Notes under the pieces: generated by a model | Seen by the model: the letters and a program-made list of their open reading frames with translations, nothing else | Told to the model about the DNA's origin: nothing | Databases searched by the model: none | Part shown: piece by piece, positions 26,815 through 35,132 of the stretch | Layout of the letters: the number at the start of each line of letters is the position of its first letter | Numbering within the stretch: the stretch's first letter is position 1 | Position numbers and translations under genes: made by a program | Origin: Acidilobus saccharovorans 345-15 | GTDB lineage: Archaea; Thermoproteota; Thermoprotei_A; Sulfolobales; Acidilobaceae | Direction: 5' to 3' | Assembly (NCBI RefSeq): GCF_000144915.1 | Contig: NC_014374.1 | Coordinates: 310,001 to 374,000, forward strand | DNA: 64,000 nt

Positions 26815-28260
26815 TCACACCTCAACTTTAAATGATCTCAGAAAGTCGTAGTCTTTAGAGTAGAGGTCTCTAACGTCATGAAGTCCAAAGCGGGCCAGGG
26901 CCAGCCTCTCAACGCCCATGCCCCAGGCGCCCACCTGGTAATCAACGCCAGCAATTCTTAGAACCTCTGGCCTGAAGAGACCCGCGCCGAAGACCTCAAC
27001 CATGCTGCTTCCTATCCTTGCATAACCCTCTACGCTGGGCTCCGTGAATGGGAAGTAGGCAGGCTTAAACTTAAGCTCCAGGCCAAGCCTTTTGCCGAAC
27101 TCGCTTAGGAACCCAAGCAGGTCCCTAAACGTGAAGTCTTTCCAGCCCATAATTCCATCCAGCTGATGGAAGTCTGATAGATGGGTGGCATCCACGGGAT
27201 CAGCTCTGAAGACTTTATCTATCGTGAAGAACCTGATGGGAGGTCTGGGCCTGGAGGCGAGAACCCTTATGGTTACCGCGGTGGTCTGACTTCTCAGAAT
27301 TCTCCTTGAGGCTACGCTTCCATCCCACTGATATCCCCAGCCATGTTCGTGCTCATACTTAACCCTGGCAACTATGTCAGCATAATCGCTTAGGTCAGCC
27401 GGTGGTAGGTCAGGCCAGAAAGTGTCGTGCATCTCCCTGGCTGGGTGGTCCTGGGGCTGAAAGAGCGCGTCGAAGTTGAATAGCTCCAACTCCACGAGGG
27501 GGCCGCTCACTTCGACGAAGCCCATCTCCTTCATGAGATCTTTAAGCTCCTCTATGAACTCAGCAAAGAAGTGTTTTCTTGCAGGCATCCTTAATGGTGG
27601 TTCTGCGCTAACGTCGTAGGGCCTTAATGTGTATTCTCTCCATTTGCCTGTGGCTATAAGTTCATGAGATAACTTTGCTATGCTTGGCTTAGCGGTTGCC
27701 AGCGAGAGCCCTTGAGGTAACAGCCTTATACTTACCAGGTTTTTTTGCTCAACTTTTACAAGACCTCTGCCCTTCAGGACGTCGACTATTTTCTCGCTTA
27801 CAAGCCCTCCCTCCTTTATGCTCCTAAGGCCCCCCTTTAGGTTGACTACGCTCGCCTTGAAACCTTCGTGGTCTACGAGAGTTATCATGCCATTAGCTAT
27901 CTTTACATAGCCAGCCTTAATGGCTACCCCGATGGCTATGTTGAAGTCGTTCCCAAGGGAGCTTCTAGCTAAATCGACTGCCACAGAGCCATTGTTGGCC
28001 TCTAACAGCTCGAGAAGCCTCTCTTCAGGTAATCCGTTCCTCAGGGCCTCTTCGCCCCTCTCCGTCAAAAGTATCCTGGTGACAGTTCTTCTATCGACCT
28101 TGACAAGCCCCTTAGCCTCGAGAAGACTTGCTAAACTCGCAGCGCTGCTAGTAGGCATGCCTATAAGCTCCTCCGATTTCTCAAGGTCCAGCGGCTCACC
28201 AAGACTTGCGAGCTTTTTGAGAAGCTCTAGCTCGCCAGGGCTCAGCTGCTCAGCAGCCAT
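26815..28260 (-). CDS. pheS: Phenylalanyl-tRNA synthetase alpha subunit
   Basis: Catalytic subunit of PheRS, a class II synthetase. The 481 residues include an N-terminal winged-helix region (about residues 1-200) that binds tRNA in archaeal and eukaryotic enzymes, motif 1 around KHFFAEFIEELKDLMKEMGFVE, FDALFQPQDHPAREMHDTFW, motif 2 near RFFTIDKVFRADPVDATH with DFHQLDG, and motif 3 in GAWGMGVERLALARFG. Phenylalanine-pocket residues appear normal. First gene of the pheS-pheT-mptA operon; the ATG start ends the divergent intergenic space with the gene at 28369. Confidence 0.95.
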   Translation of the reverse strand: MAAEQLSPGELELLKKLASLGEPLDLEKSEELIGMPTSSAASLASLLEAKGLVKVDRRTVTRILLTERGEEALRNGLPEERLLELLEANNGSVAVDLARSSLGNDFNIAIGVAIKAGYVKIANGMITLVDHEGFKASVVNLKGGLRSIKEGGLVSEKIVDVLKGRGLVKVEQKNLVSIRLLPQGLSLATAKPSIAKLSHELIATGKWREYTLRPYDVSAEPPLRMPARKHFFAEFIEELKDLMKEMGFVEVSGPLVELELFNFDALFQPQDHPAREMHDTFWPDLPPADLSDYADIVARVKYEHEHGWGYQWDGSVASRRILRSQTTAVTIRVLASRPRPPIRFFTIDKVFRADPVDATHLSDFHQLDGIMGWKDFTFRDLLGFLSEFGKRLGLELKFKPAYFPFTEPSVEGYARIGSSMVEVFGAGLFRPEVLRIAGVDYQVGAWGMGVERLALARFGLHDVRDLYSKDYDFLRSFKVEV

Positions 28261-28368
28261 GGTTAGCCTCCTGTGATTGACTTAAGGTTGAACAATTAAA
28301 TGTTTGTCTCGGAGGACGAGAAGCCCAGGTAAACTTAATATCCTCCGTCAGGTTGACTTCATATCTCG

Positions 28369-29301
28369 ATGATTACCGTGGGGGCTACCAGAGCCATTCT
28401 AAGGCTTGTAAAGCAGAGAATAGGCGAACCCGCGCTAAGGAAGGTTGAGCCTCCAAAGGGTTTCCTGTTCGTAACGTCGCAGGAAAGCGTAGATATAGTC
28501 ACGTATCCTGCGTCCTTGGACTATCTCTTAGTGCAACCTGAGGGCTACTCTGACGTCTTTAAATATACATCAGAGCTCAAGATAGCCCAGGAGCCGTGGC
28601 AGTCGTATTGTCAGTGGCACAACGGCCCCCTAGATGAAGCTGATGACCCTCTCAAGAGGTTATATTGTCCGGTCGCGGCCGAGGGCTTCTGTTCAAAGCA
28701 CAGGAGGTCGGAAAGGGCAATTTACACCCTGTGCCTTGATTCAAGGTCTGAGAAGGCGCTTGAAGCCTGTAAGTATATAGATAGCGTGGTAAAGGGCGAG
28801 TACGTAGTTTATATGTTGGACTATGGAGGCGATAAACCTAAGGTAGGCGCGACGAGGAAATTCAGGCTATTAGAGAGGATAGCAGAGCAGCCTCACGTCG
28901 TAGCTACGGTTATTATGGAAGTTGATAGTCTCTTAGCAGCAAGGAAAGCTGAGATGCGTATATCGAGCAGCGGCATAGCTGTCGAGAGCTGGCGCCATAA
29001 GTTGCTCAATGCTCAGGACCACTACTTTGCGTCGCTGAGGCTCAGCGAGGCGGCATCGAAAGCCTCCAAGCTTCTGGGAGTTCAGTGGGACAACAAGTTA
29101 TTTTCCATAGTCTCACAGGACTTCATATCCATGAGGCCGAGGGTTGTTGATGCTGAGTCGCTTGTAGACAAATCGTTAATTCCATGGGCCTCTTGGGGAG
29201 GGTTCATAATGTTTAAGGACAGCGGAGGCTCCCTCGTGGCTGTTAAGTCATCGCAGCTAATGCACAAGAACTCTTTGATAGTGGACCTTGGCTCTACCTG
29301 A
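28369..29301 (+). CDS. DUF2797-like protein with Cys/His zinc region
   Basis: A 310-residue protein resembling archaeal DUF2797 proteins, function unknown. The middle contains a likely zinc site: YCQWH, then LYCP, GFCSKH and YTLC. It is followed by YVVYMLDYGGDKPKVGATRKFRLLERI, where a VY..L, KVG.TR pattern recalls both DUF2797 and the GIY-YIG fold; that last link is speculative. The ATG fits a leaderless promoter (AACTTAATATC near 28334-28344, about 29 bases upstream). The last 8 bases overlap the convergent phosphorylase gene. Assignment is by pattern only. Confidence 0.6.
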   Translation: MITVGATRAILRLVKQRIGEPALRKVEPPKGFLFVTSQESVDIVTYPASLDYLLVQPEGYSDVFKYTSELKIAQEPWQSYCQWHNGPLDEADDPLKRLYCPVAAEGFCSKHRRSERAIYTLCLDSRSEKALEACKYIDSVVKGEYVVYMLDYGGDKPKVGATRKFRLLERIAEQPHVVATVIMEVDSLLAARKAEMRISSSGIAVESWRHKLLNAQDHYFASLRLSEAASKASKLLGVQWDNKLFSIVSQDFISMRPRVVDAESLVDKSLIPWASWGGFIMFKDSGGSLVAVKSSQLMHKNSLIVDLGST

Positions 29302-29986
29302 TGAGGACCTCTAGGGATGCAGCAGCGGCGCTCATGAGGCCCTTGTCCACCAACGCCTGGTCGCTCTGCAGGGAGCCGGCCGAGTTACTTATCACGAGGG
29401 CGCAGGCGGCGCTGACACCTCTTATTCGTGACAGGGCGGTTACCGTGGCGCACTCCATTTCGACGGCCTTAAATCCAAGGGATTTAAGCAACCCTAGCAC
29501 ATTGGATTCAGCGTAAAAGGAGTCGCTTGAGAACACGGCCCCCTTGGTGGCCTTTACGCCCAACTTAGATAGCTCCTGCAGCAGCCTGTAGGTGAGCTCC
29601 AGGTCAGGAGATGATGGTGGACATATAGATCCAAAGTAAAGCCCTAGGCCAGCGCCGCCATATGTTGAGGACGCCGCGTCAGCGACAAGTACGTCTCCAG
29701 GCCTTAGCTCTGGGGAGATGGCGCCTGCAGTTCCTACCCTTATAATTCTCTTAGCCCCTATACTTATTAGCTCCTCAACTACAATGGCAACGCTGGGACC
29801 TCCCATTCCGTGAGCTGCTATGGCGACCTCCTTGTCCTTGTAGAAACCCACGTAAGTCCTGAGCCCTCTGTTGTCATTTATAAGGCGTGGCCTTTCAAGC
29901 AATGATGCAAACCTGTCGGCTCTCAGCGGGTCCCCTGTTATCAGAACGCCCTCAGGAACTCTTTCAGCCTTTATGTGGTAGGGCAT
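29294..29986 (-). CDS. Purine nucleoside/methylthioadenosine phosphorylase (PNP_UDP_1 family)
   Basis: Cleaves nucleosides with phosphate to a base and (deoxy)ribose-1-phosphate. The 230-residue protein has LITGDPLRADRFA at the N terminus, HGMGGPSVAIVVEEL, IRVGTAGAIS for phosphate binding, and VEMECATVTAL, the ribose-binding MEME variant. This is the hexameric DeoD/Udp-type fold, whose Sulfolobus relatives act on methylthioadenosine, inosine and guanosine. The final catalytic Asp region reads ALVISNSAG, with Asn where many purine enzymes have Asp, so base preference is uncertain. It starts immediately after the argS stop and is translated from the same operon. Confidence 0.85.
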   Translation of the reverse strand: MPYHIKAERVPEGVLITGDPLRADRFASLLERPRLINDNRGLRTYVGFYKDKEVAIAAHGMGGPSVAIVVEELISIGAKRIIRVGTAGAISPELRPGDVLVADAASSTYGGAGLGLYFGSICPPSSPDLELTYRLLQELSKLGVKATKGAVFSSDSFYAESNVLGLLKSLGFKAVEMECATVTALSRIRGVSAACALVISNSAGSLQSDQALVDKGLMSAAAASLEVLIR

Positions 29987-31900
29987 TTACATCCTCCTCA
30001 GCGTTGGTATGCCCAGCACGCTCATACCAATGCCTAGGGACTGTCTGACGATGTCCACTATTAAGGCCTTTAGCTCCTTTGCCCCAACATCAGGCTCCCT
30101 GATCACGGAGTCCTGTTCATACCACGTGTTGAAGCTATCCGCCAGGTCAGCCAGATGCGATACCAGATCCTCTGGGGCGAGATCATCTGCTGCCTTAGCT
30201 ATCACTAGCGGAGTCTTCAATGCCTTTACAAGGAGCCTCCTCCGAGGCTCCGTGCACTTGTCTGGGTCCACGGAGTTAAGATCCACCTTCCCGTGCTTTT
30301 CGAGTATATTGACGGCCCTCACGTATGTATATTGAAGGTACGGGCCGCTGCTCTCCCTAAGGTTCATAGCCTTATCAACACTGAAGGTAAGGGGCTTTGA
30401 CGCGCTCATGTGAACCATGAAGTACCTGATGGCTCCAACGCTTATACTCCTGGCTATAACCATGGCTTCCTCCTTTGACATAGATGGGTTTCTCTCGGTG
30501 ACCTCCTTCAACGCCCGGGTGGAGAGCTCCGTGAGAAGGGAATCCAGCGTGACATACTCGCCTCTCCTTCCATGCATGCTGCCGGTGGTGAGCCTGACTA
30601 TTTCATAGTCATAATGAATTAGGTTTAACGCCTCCCTCCTGTGGCCGAGGCCGTAAAGCGCTACCCTTAGCTGTAGCTGTGGAAGCCTCTGGTCAGCACC
30701 TATGACGTTAATTACCTTATCCGCGTTGGCCTGAGAGAACTTAAGGATACTGTAGGCCAGGTCCCTTGTGGTATAAAGCGTAGTGCCATCGCTCCTGAGC
30801 AGAATGAGAGGCGGCAGGGAGAACCCTTTGGGAAGCCTTATAGAGCTGAGGGCCTCCTTGTCATGTTGAATCTCTTCACTTATTATCTGAGGTACGTCTA
30901 TTGCGTCAGCGTCCTTGTACTTAATGAAGTACCTGCTTCCCTTGGCTTCTTCAACAAGCCTGCCCACGAGCCCGCTCCAGACCAGGTCACTCTCCCAGTC
31001 CCAGAAGTCAAAGCTCACGCCGAGAATCTCAAGGCTTTGCTTGAAGCCTTCGAGGACCGCCTGAACCATGGATCTAATCAATGTCTTCTCAGGCTCAAGC
31101 CCCTTCTCGTACCTATTATTAAGGTCAGCCACAGCTGCATCAGGGTTCTCAAGCGAGGACAGCGCGGTGTAAAGCTTGTCAAAGAAGTTCCCTGGGTCCT
31201 GCGACTTTAGCCTAGCGAGGGTTGACGCTAGCTTTTCCGCCTCTTCGCTGTTTCCAGCTTTTTTCGCGTTTAGAAGGTCTATTGTGGTGCTGGTCACGGC
31301 ATAAATCCAGCCGACCAGGGAGTCGGGCTTTATTGAGAGCCTCTGCGACTCTTTTAGCACGTCTATGCCCAGCAGCTTAACTCCAAGGGCTGCTATGGAC
31401 ACCTGCCGGCCAACGTCATCTATGTAAAACCTTGTCACAACGCTATGCCCTCTTGACTTGAGAAGCCTTGCAAGCGAGTCCCCTATGCAGGCGTTCCTCG
31501 TGTGCCCTATATGAAGGGGATGTATGGGGTTGGCGCTGGTGTGCTCAACCACTATCTTGAGGGGCCTAGAGGTCTTAGGGACCTCTAGCTCCTCGCCATT
31601 CTTAGCCCACTCTACTACCGCTTTGACAAGGTCCCCGCACCTGAAGGTTAAGTTAGTGAACCCCTTTAAGTTCTTCACGTCGACATAGTGAATGTTATAG
31701 TCTGATGCAAGCCTACTTGCCAATATCTTGGCTACTTCATCAGGGTCCTTGGAGTACCTTATAGATGGAAATGAAGAGTCCCCGTACTCCTCCTTTACAG
31801 GTTCCATCAGGTCCCTAAAGGCGACCAGCTGGTCAACGCCCAGCATATCTGAGAGAATTTCCGAAGAGCTGACGATAGCCCTGGTCACAGGGTCTAGCAA
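29987..31900 (-). CDS. argS: Arginyl-tRNA synthetase
   Basis: Class I synthetase of 637 residues. It has an N-terminal Add-1-like domain (about 1-110), VVEHTSANPIHPLHIGHTRN with a complete HIGH motif, FYIDDVGRQ, the DVPQIISEE and LYTTRDLAYSI segments, VIGADQRLPQLQ, and GSMHGRRGEYVTLDSLL, where the KMSK motif is replaced as in many ArgRS. The all-helical anticodon domain ends the protein. The TTG start is the first in frame and follows AGGGCTG. First gene of a two-gene operon with the nucleoside phosphorylase. Confidence 0.93.
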   Translation of the reverse strand: MLDPVTRAIVSSSEILSDMLGVDQLVAFRDLMEPVKEEYGDSSFPSIRYSKDPDEVAKILASRLASDYNIHYVDVKNLKGFTNLTFRCGDLVKAVVEWAKNGEELEVPKTSRPLKIVVEHTSANPIHPLHIGHTRNACIGDSLARLLKSRGHSVVTRFYIDDVGRQVSIAALGVKLLGIDVLKESQRLSIKPDSLVGWIYAVTSTTIDLLNAKKAGNSEEAEKLASTLARLKSQDPGNFFDKLYTALSSLENPDAAVADLNNRYEKGLEPEKTLIRSMVQAVLEGFKQSLEILGVSFDFWDWESDLVWSGLVGRLVEEAKGSRYFIKYKDADAIDVPQIISEEIQHDKEALSSIRLPKGFSLPPLILLRSDGTTLYTTRDLAYSILKFSQANADKVINVIGADQRLPQLQLRVALYGLGHRREALNLIHYDYEIVRLTTGSMHGRRGEYVTLDSLLTELSTRALKEVTERNPSMSKEEAMVIARSISVGAIRYFMVHMSASKPLTFSVDKAMNLRESSGPYLQYTYVRAVNILEKHGKVDLNSVDPDKCTEPRRRLLVKALKTPLVIAKAADDLAPEDLVSHLADLADSFNTWYEQDSVIREPDVGAKELKALIVDIVRQSLGIGMSVLGIPTLRRM

Positions 31901-31935
31901 GCTTCAGCCCTAGCGCCAAGCAGTGAGACGTCGAC

Positions 31936-33501
31936 TTAAACTTTCCTGAGAATCTCCGAAAAGGCCCTTATGACGTCACTCTGTCCGCTCACCGTTACTA
32001 CAGTCGCGCCGCAGCCCTGTATCTTTGAGATCTCAGCTAAACTGGCCGACGGAGGCGCAAGAAGGGCTAACCTACGGCCCCTGCTGATGAAGCTGCAGAT
32101 TGTTTCAGAGGGCTCCAAGTCCCTGACGGTTTGCCTTAGGTCAGATATCATGACAACTCTCTTAGCGGTTTCAGAGGCCCTCAAGGCCTGGGAAACGTTG
32201 GTATACCCATCGAACCTGAGCGACGCCAACAGCCTTATCATGGTCTGCCTCTTCAGGGGCCCCTTTACAGGCTTCACTGTATCATTAAAGAGCACCAGTA
32301 AATCTATGCTGTCCGTGGCCAAAGCGGCAGCCGCTAGCGCCATAGAAGAGTATGGCCTCATGGAGCCGCTTATGTCCAGTAAGAGCGAGAAGCTCTTTAC
32401 CTTCTCGCGAGTTCTATAGGTCATAAAGTTACTGGCCATTCTTATGTACTTTAGCTCGGACCTTCTCAAGTCAAGCCGTCCGCCAGCGGTGTTATAAGTT
32501 GTTCTCTTGCCCTGGTGTAGACCCGTCGCTGTTCTGGCGAGTGAAAGCTCTAAAAGGCGTTCAAGAGCTCTTCTTTCCTTCGCATCTTCAGTATTAATAT
32601 AGAGATCCTGAACTACCGGGATTAAGACCTCCGGCGGCAAGTTAGCTAAGGAACTTGGGCCTCCCTGAGCCACCCCTATTATAGCTTTAGCCTCGTTTAG
32701 AAGGCTTCTGGCAGTCTCGCTGAGTTCCCCCTCATTAACTTTGCTAAGAGCAGCTTCCGCATATTTGCTTTCCTCCATTGCAAGCTGAAGGTAACGTGGC
32801 TCCCGATCACTTAAGGAAGCTGCGGCGTGCCTTAACGAGAGGGAAGCCTTAACTAAGGCCTCAAGCGAGGACCCCTTTATGAAGCCTTTAATTTCGACCC
32901 TCCAGAGGAGTCTGGGATCTACGGCCTTAGCTACGCTTAGGGCTTCCTCGTAACTGTCCGCATTTGCAATGAGCTTTCTTACAACTTCCGCCGCTTTTTC
33001 CGAGTTCATATACCTGACGGCTGCCAGGCTTCTTTCTTTGCCAACGCTTAACGCTATGGAGGGCCTCTGCTCCAGAATTTTAGCAACAACGCGAGGATCT
33101 CGCAGTTCGCCCAGCTTGGCCAACATGTTTGCAACGTACTTTAGCTTGCGTGGGTTCTTAGGAATTCCATGCACATATTGTACTTCATTGATAACATCAT
33201 AATACGGTTTCGGGTTATGGTCTTTGCATCCCCTCTTCCTAAGGTTGTTGTCGAAGTTATCGTGCCATGCTGGCAACCCAGATAGGTATTCCTTTATCAG
33301 GGCCTCTGACTCATCATCTTTAGCGAGCGCTGCCAGAATTATCGTCATTATATCATCATAATCAGCGCGGTCGCTAAGGTTAAAGTACGCCTCTGCCAGG
33401 TATATGGCGGTAAGCTCCTCACTTATACTAACACCTTTGCCTTGAGATCTGAGGAACATCGCCAACTTACGCACAAGGTTTATTAAATCCTCAGTCCTCA
33501 T
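31936..33501 (-). CDS. VWA-domain protein (CoxE-like), partner of MoxR
   Basis: A 521-residue protein whose last 180 or so residues form a von Willebrand A domain with an intact MIDAS: DISGSMRP, the Thr in FDGYTNVSQAL and VVMISDLRQ. The N-terminal two thirds are helical and resemble the CoxE/VWA-containing family that works with MoxR ATPases in assembling or inserting metals into target proteins. The start is the ATG at 33501, overlapping the MoxR stop by 11 bases; longer in-frame versions lie inside MoxR. No obvious client gene is adjacent, so the target is unknown. Confidence 0.8.
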   Translation of the reverse strand: MRTEDLINLVRKLAMFLRSQGKGVSISEELTAIYLAEAYFNLSDRADYDDIMTIILAALAKDDESEALIKEYLSGLPAWHDNFDNNLRKRGCKDHNPKPYYDVINEVQYVHGIPKNPRKLKYVANMLAKLGELRDPRVVAKILEQRPSIALSVGKERSLAAVRYMNSEKAAEVVRKLIANADSYEEALSVAKAVDPRLLWRVEIKGFIKGSSLEALVKASLSLRHAAASLSDREPRYLQLAMEESKYAEAALSKVNEGELSETARSLLNEAKAIIGVAQGGPSSLANLPPEVLIPVVQDLYINTEDAKERRALERLLELSLARTATGLHQGKRTTYNTAGGRLDLRRSELKYIRMASNFMTYRTREKVKSFSLLLDISGSMRPYSSMALAAAALATDSIDLLVLFNDTVKPVKGPLKRQTMIRLLASLRFDGYTNVSQALRASETAKRVVMISDLRQTVRDLEPSETICSFISRGRRLALLAPPSASLAEISKIQGCGATVVTVSGQSDVIRAFSEILRKV

Positions 33502-34453
33502 AGGTGACTCCTTCACCGATGTATTCCTTGACGGTTGCATACACCGTGTCTTCATCGGCTGGGTCCTTTATGAGTGCAGCGGCGGCGGTCTCAATCAAGT
33601 GCCTCGGAAGCACGCTTGCACTTCCTTCAGTCTTTGCAATCGCCTGCGCTAAGCGAACCCAGGAAATAGATGCGTCAACGCCTGGCTTATGTGACATGCT
33701 GTTGGAGCTCCTGAGGGCGTTAACCGCGCTGACCACCCTCCTCAACATAGAGTCCTTTACGAGGGGCCTATCGTTTACGTGTAACATTATTATTTTAAGC
33801 TCGTCTTCAGGATCAGGGTATGTGAACTTAATCCTGACAACCCTCCTCAAGAAGGCATCGCTTAGCTCTCCCTGTGCTACGTCGGTTGGATTGCTGGTAA
33901 AGATAAACTGAAATCCTAGACCTTTGGCCTTAAAGGCCCTTTTCAGCTCAGGCACGACTATTCTCCTCTTATCTATTATGTCCAACAGCATGTTTTGGAA
34001 ATCTTCGTTGCTTCTCCTGATCTCGTCTATCAGAACCCCGGCGTCTAGTATCATGGCCGCGAGCAGAGGCCTCGGGATGAACGAGTTCTCATTGAAGCCA
34101 TACCTCATAGCCATGAGGGGATGGAAGTCGCCAATGGTCTTATACTCATCGTAATCTGGGGAGGCGGGCAAAACAAAAGGGTCCCTGCCAGACCACAGCC
34201 TTAGGAGGGCCTCTCCAATCTCTGTCTTGCCAGTGCCCGGGGGTCCCTCGAAGAGCACTGGCCTGCCTATCATGAACGCTGCGAAAGTAACTTTAACTAT
34301 CCTGAGGTCTACCAATAGTTTAAACCTCTCCTCGAGCACTTTGACCGCTTCCACGGGGTTCCTCACAGGTCTGGCGGCCTCTGAGACCTGCGAGTAGATT
34401 TCCCTAGCCTTAGCCTCTATGGGGTCCTCCTTATCACTGCCATAGCTCTCCAT
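33491..34453 (-). CDS. MoxR-family AAA+ ATPase
   Basis: A 320-residue AAA+ ATPase with Walker A FEGPPGTGKTEIG (near residues 70-82), Walker B GVLIDEIRRSNEDFQNMLLDIID, sensor 1 FIFTSNP and the arginine-rich DAFLRRVVRIKF. MoxR proteins act as chaperones that remodel partner complexes, usually together with a VWA protein, which is exactly the next gene (11-base overlap). ATP binding and hydrolysis residues all appear intact. The ATG start is at 34453, well separated from the Cas4-like gene that ends upstream at 34503. Confidence 0.9.
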   Translation of the reverse strand: MESYGSDKEDPIEAKAREIYSQVSEAARPVRNPVEAVKVLEERFKLLVDLRIVKVTFAAFMIGRPVLFEGPPGTGKTEIGEALLRLWSGRDPFVLPASPDYDEYKTIGDFHPLMAMRYGFNENSFIPRPLLAAMILDAGVLIDEIRRSNEDFQNMLLDIIDKRRIVVPELKRAFKAKGLGFQFIFTSNPTDVAQGELSDAFLRRVVRIKFTYPDPEDELKIIMLHVNDRPLVKDSMLRRVVSAVNALRSSNSMSHKPGVDASISWVRLAQAIAKTEGSASVLPRHLIETAAAALIKDPADEDTVYATVKEYIGEGVTYED

Positions 34454-34502
34454 TTTCGGTTACTCCTGCCTCTCTGGTTATGCTAGCTAAAGGGTTTTTG
34501 TC

Positions 34503-35132
34503 TTACTGCTCCTCTATGGTATCGATGTCAATAAGCCAGGAGCCCGGCTCCTCCAGGTTCTTAGCCTCCTCGCCCTCTAGGTCAAGAAGGAAGCAGGCCT
34601 CCCTGTATGGGCAGCTGTTGCAGCGACGGCCTCTCTTAGCTGCTGGAAGTATGCCGTTCTTCTTAACTAACAGGTAGTCATCTATGGCTTTAAGTACTAG
34701 GGCTGAGAGCCTGCTGTCAAACTTAAACACCCTTGACGCCGTTGGATACCTGACCTCAACAGTAATTTCTTGAGGTCTATAGTTTCTGGCAACCATAAGC
34801 CCGTAAGCGCCAGCCTGAATAATGTCGCTGACCCACGCTCCTTTCCTTGGCGCTTTTGAGCTCTTCCTTTCAATGATGTGCGCCTTCCCCTCGGCTACTT
34901 TGATAGCGTCTGCCCGTCCAACTATCATGACGTTCTCATTTAGACTTAGGACAAGGTCGTGTTCACTTATGTAGCCCTTAACTTTATCTCTAAGCATAAA
35001 CATGGCATGGAAGGCCCTTCCTATGAATAGCCTCAGGATCTCAAGAAGGCCTCTCCTCCTGGGCATGTAAAGCTCAAAGAATGCAAGCCTTGGACAATAG
35101 CCAAATGTATGAAGGTCGCTGGGCCTTATTAT
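34503..35132 (-). CDS. Cas4-like PD-(D/E)XK nuclease with Fe-S cluster, non-canonical start
   Basis: A RecB/Cas4-family nuclease. It has the GRADAI and HIIERKSS (D...ExK) active-site motifs, the QAGAYGLM QxxxY motif and C-terminal CNSCPYREAC, three of the four iron-sulfur cysteines. The first ATG in frame, at 35066, would omit the fourth cysteine, but the frame upstream reads IRPSDLHTFGYCPRLAFFELY, the classic Cas4 N terminus, so translation must begin earlier. No ATG, GTG or TTG is available; ATA codons at 35132 and 35129, overlapping the IleRS stop and 15 bases after GGGAGGT (35148-35154), are the likeliest starts. No CRISPR or cas genes are near; it follows ileS in an operon. Confidence 0.85.
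   Translation of the reverse strand: MIRPSDLHTFGYCPRLAFFELYMPRRRGLLEILRLFIGRAFHAMFMLRDKVKGYISEHDLVLSLNENVMIVGRADAIKVAEGKAHIIERKSSKAPRKGAWVSDIIQAGAYGLMVARNYRPQEITVEVRYPTASRVFKFDSRLSALVLKAIDDYLLVKKNGILPAAKRGRRCNSCPYREACFLLDLEGEEAKNLEEPGSWLIDIDTIEEQ

Noticed and set aside
34503-35132. Part of a CRISPR-Cas system
   Set aside because: Although Cas4-like, it has no cas1/cas2 or repeat array nearby; free-standing Cas4-like nucleases are common in archaea.
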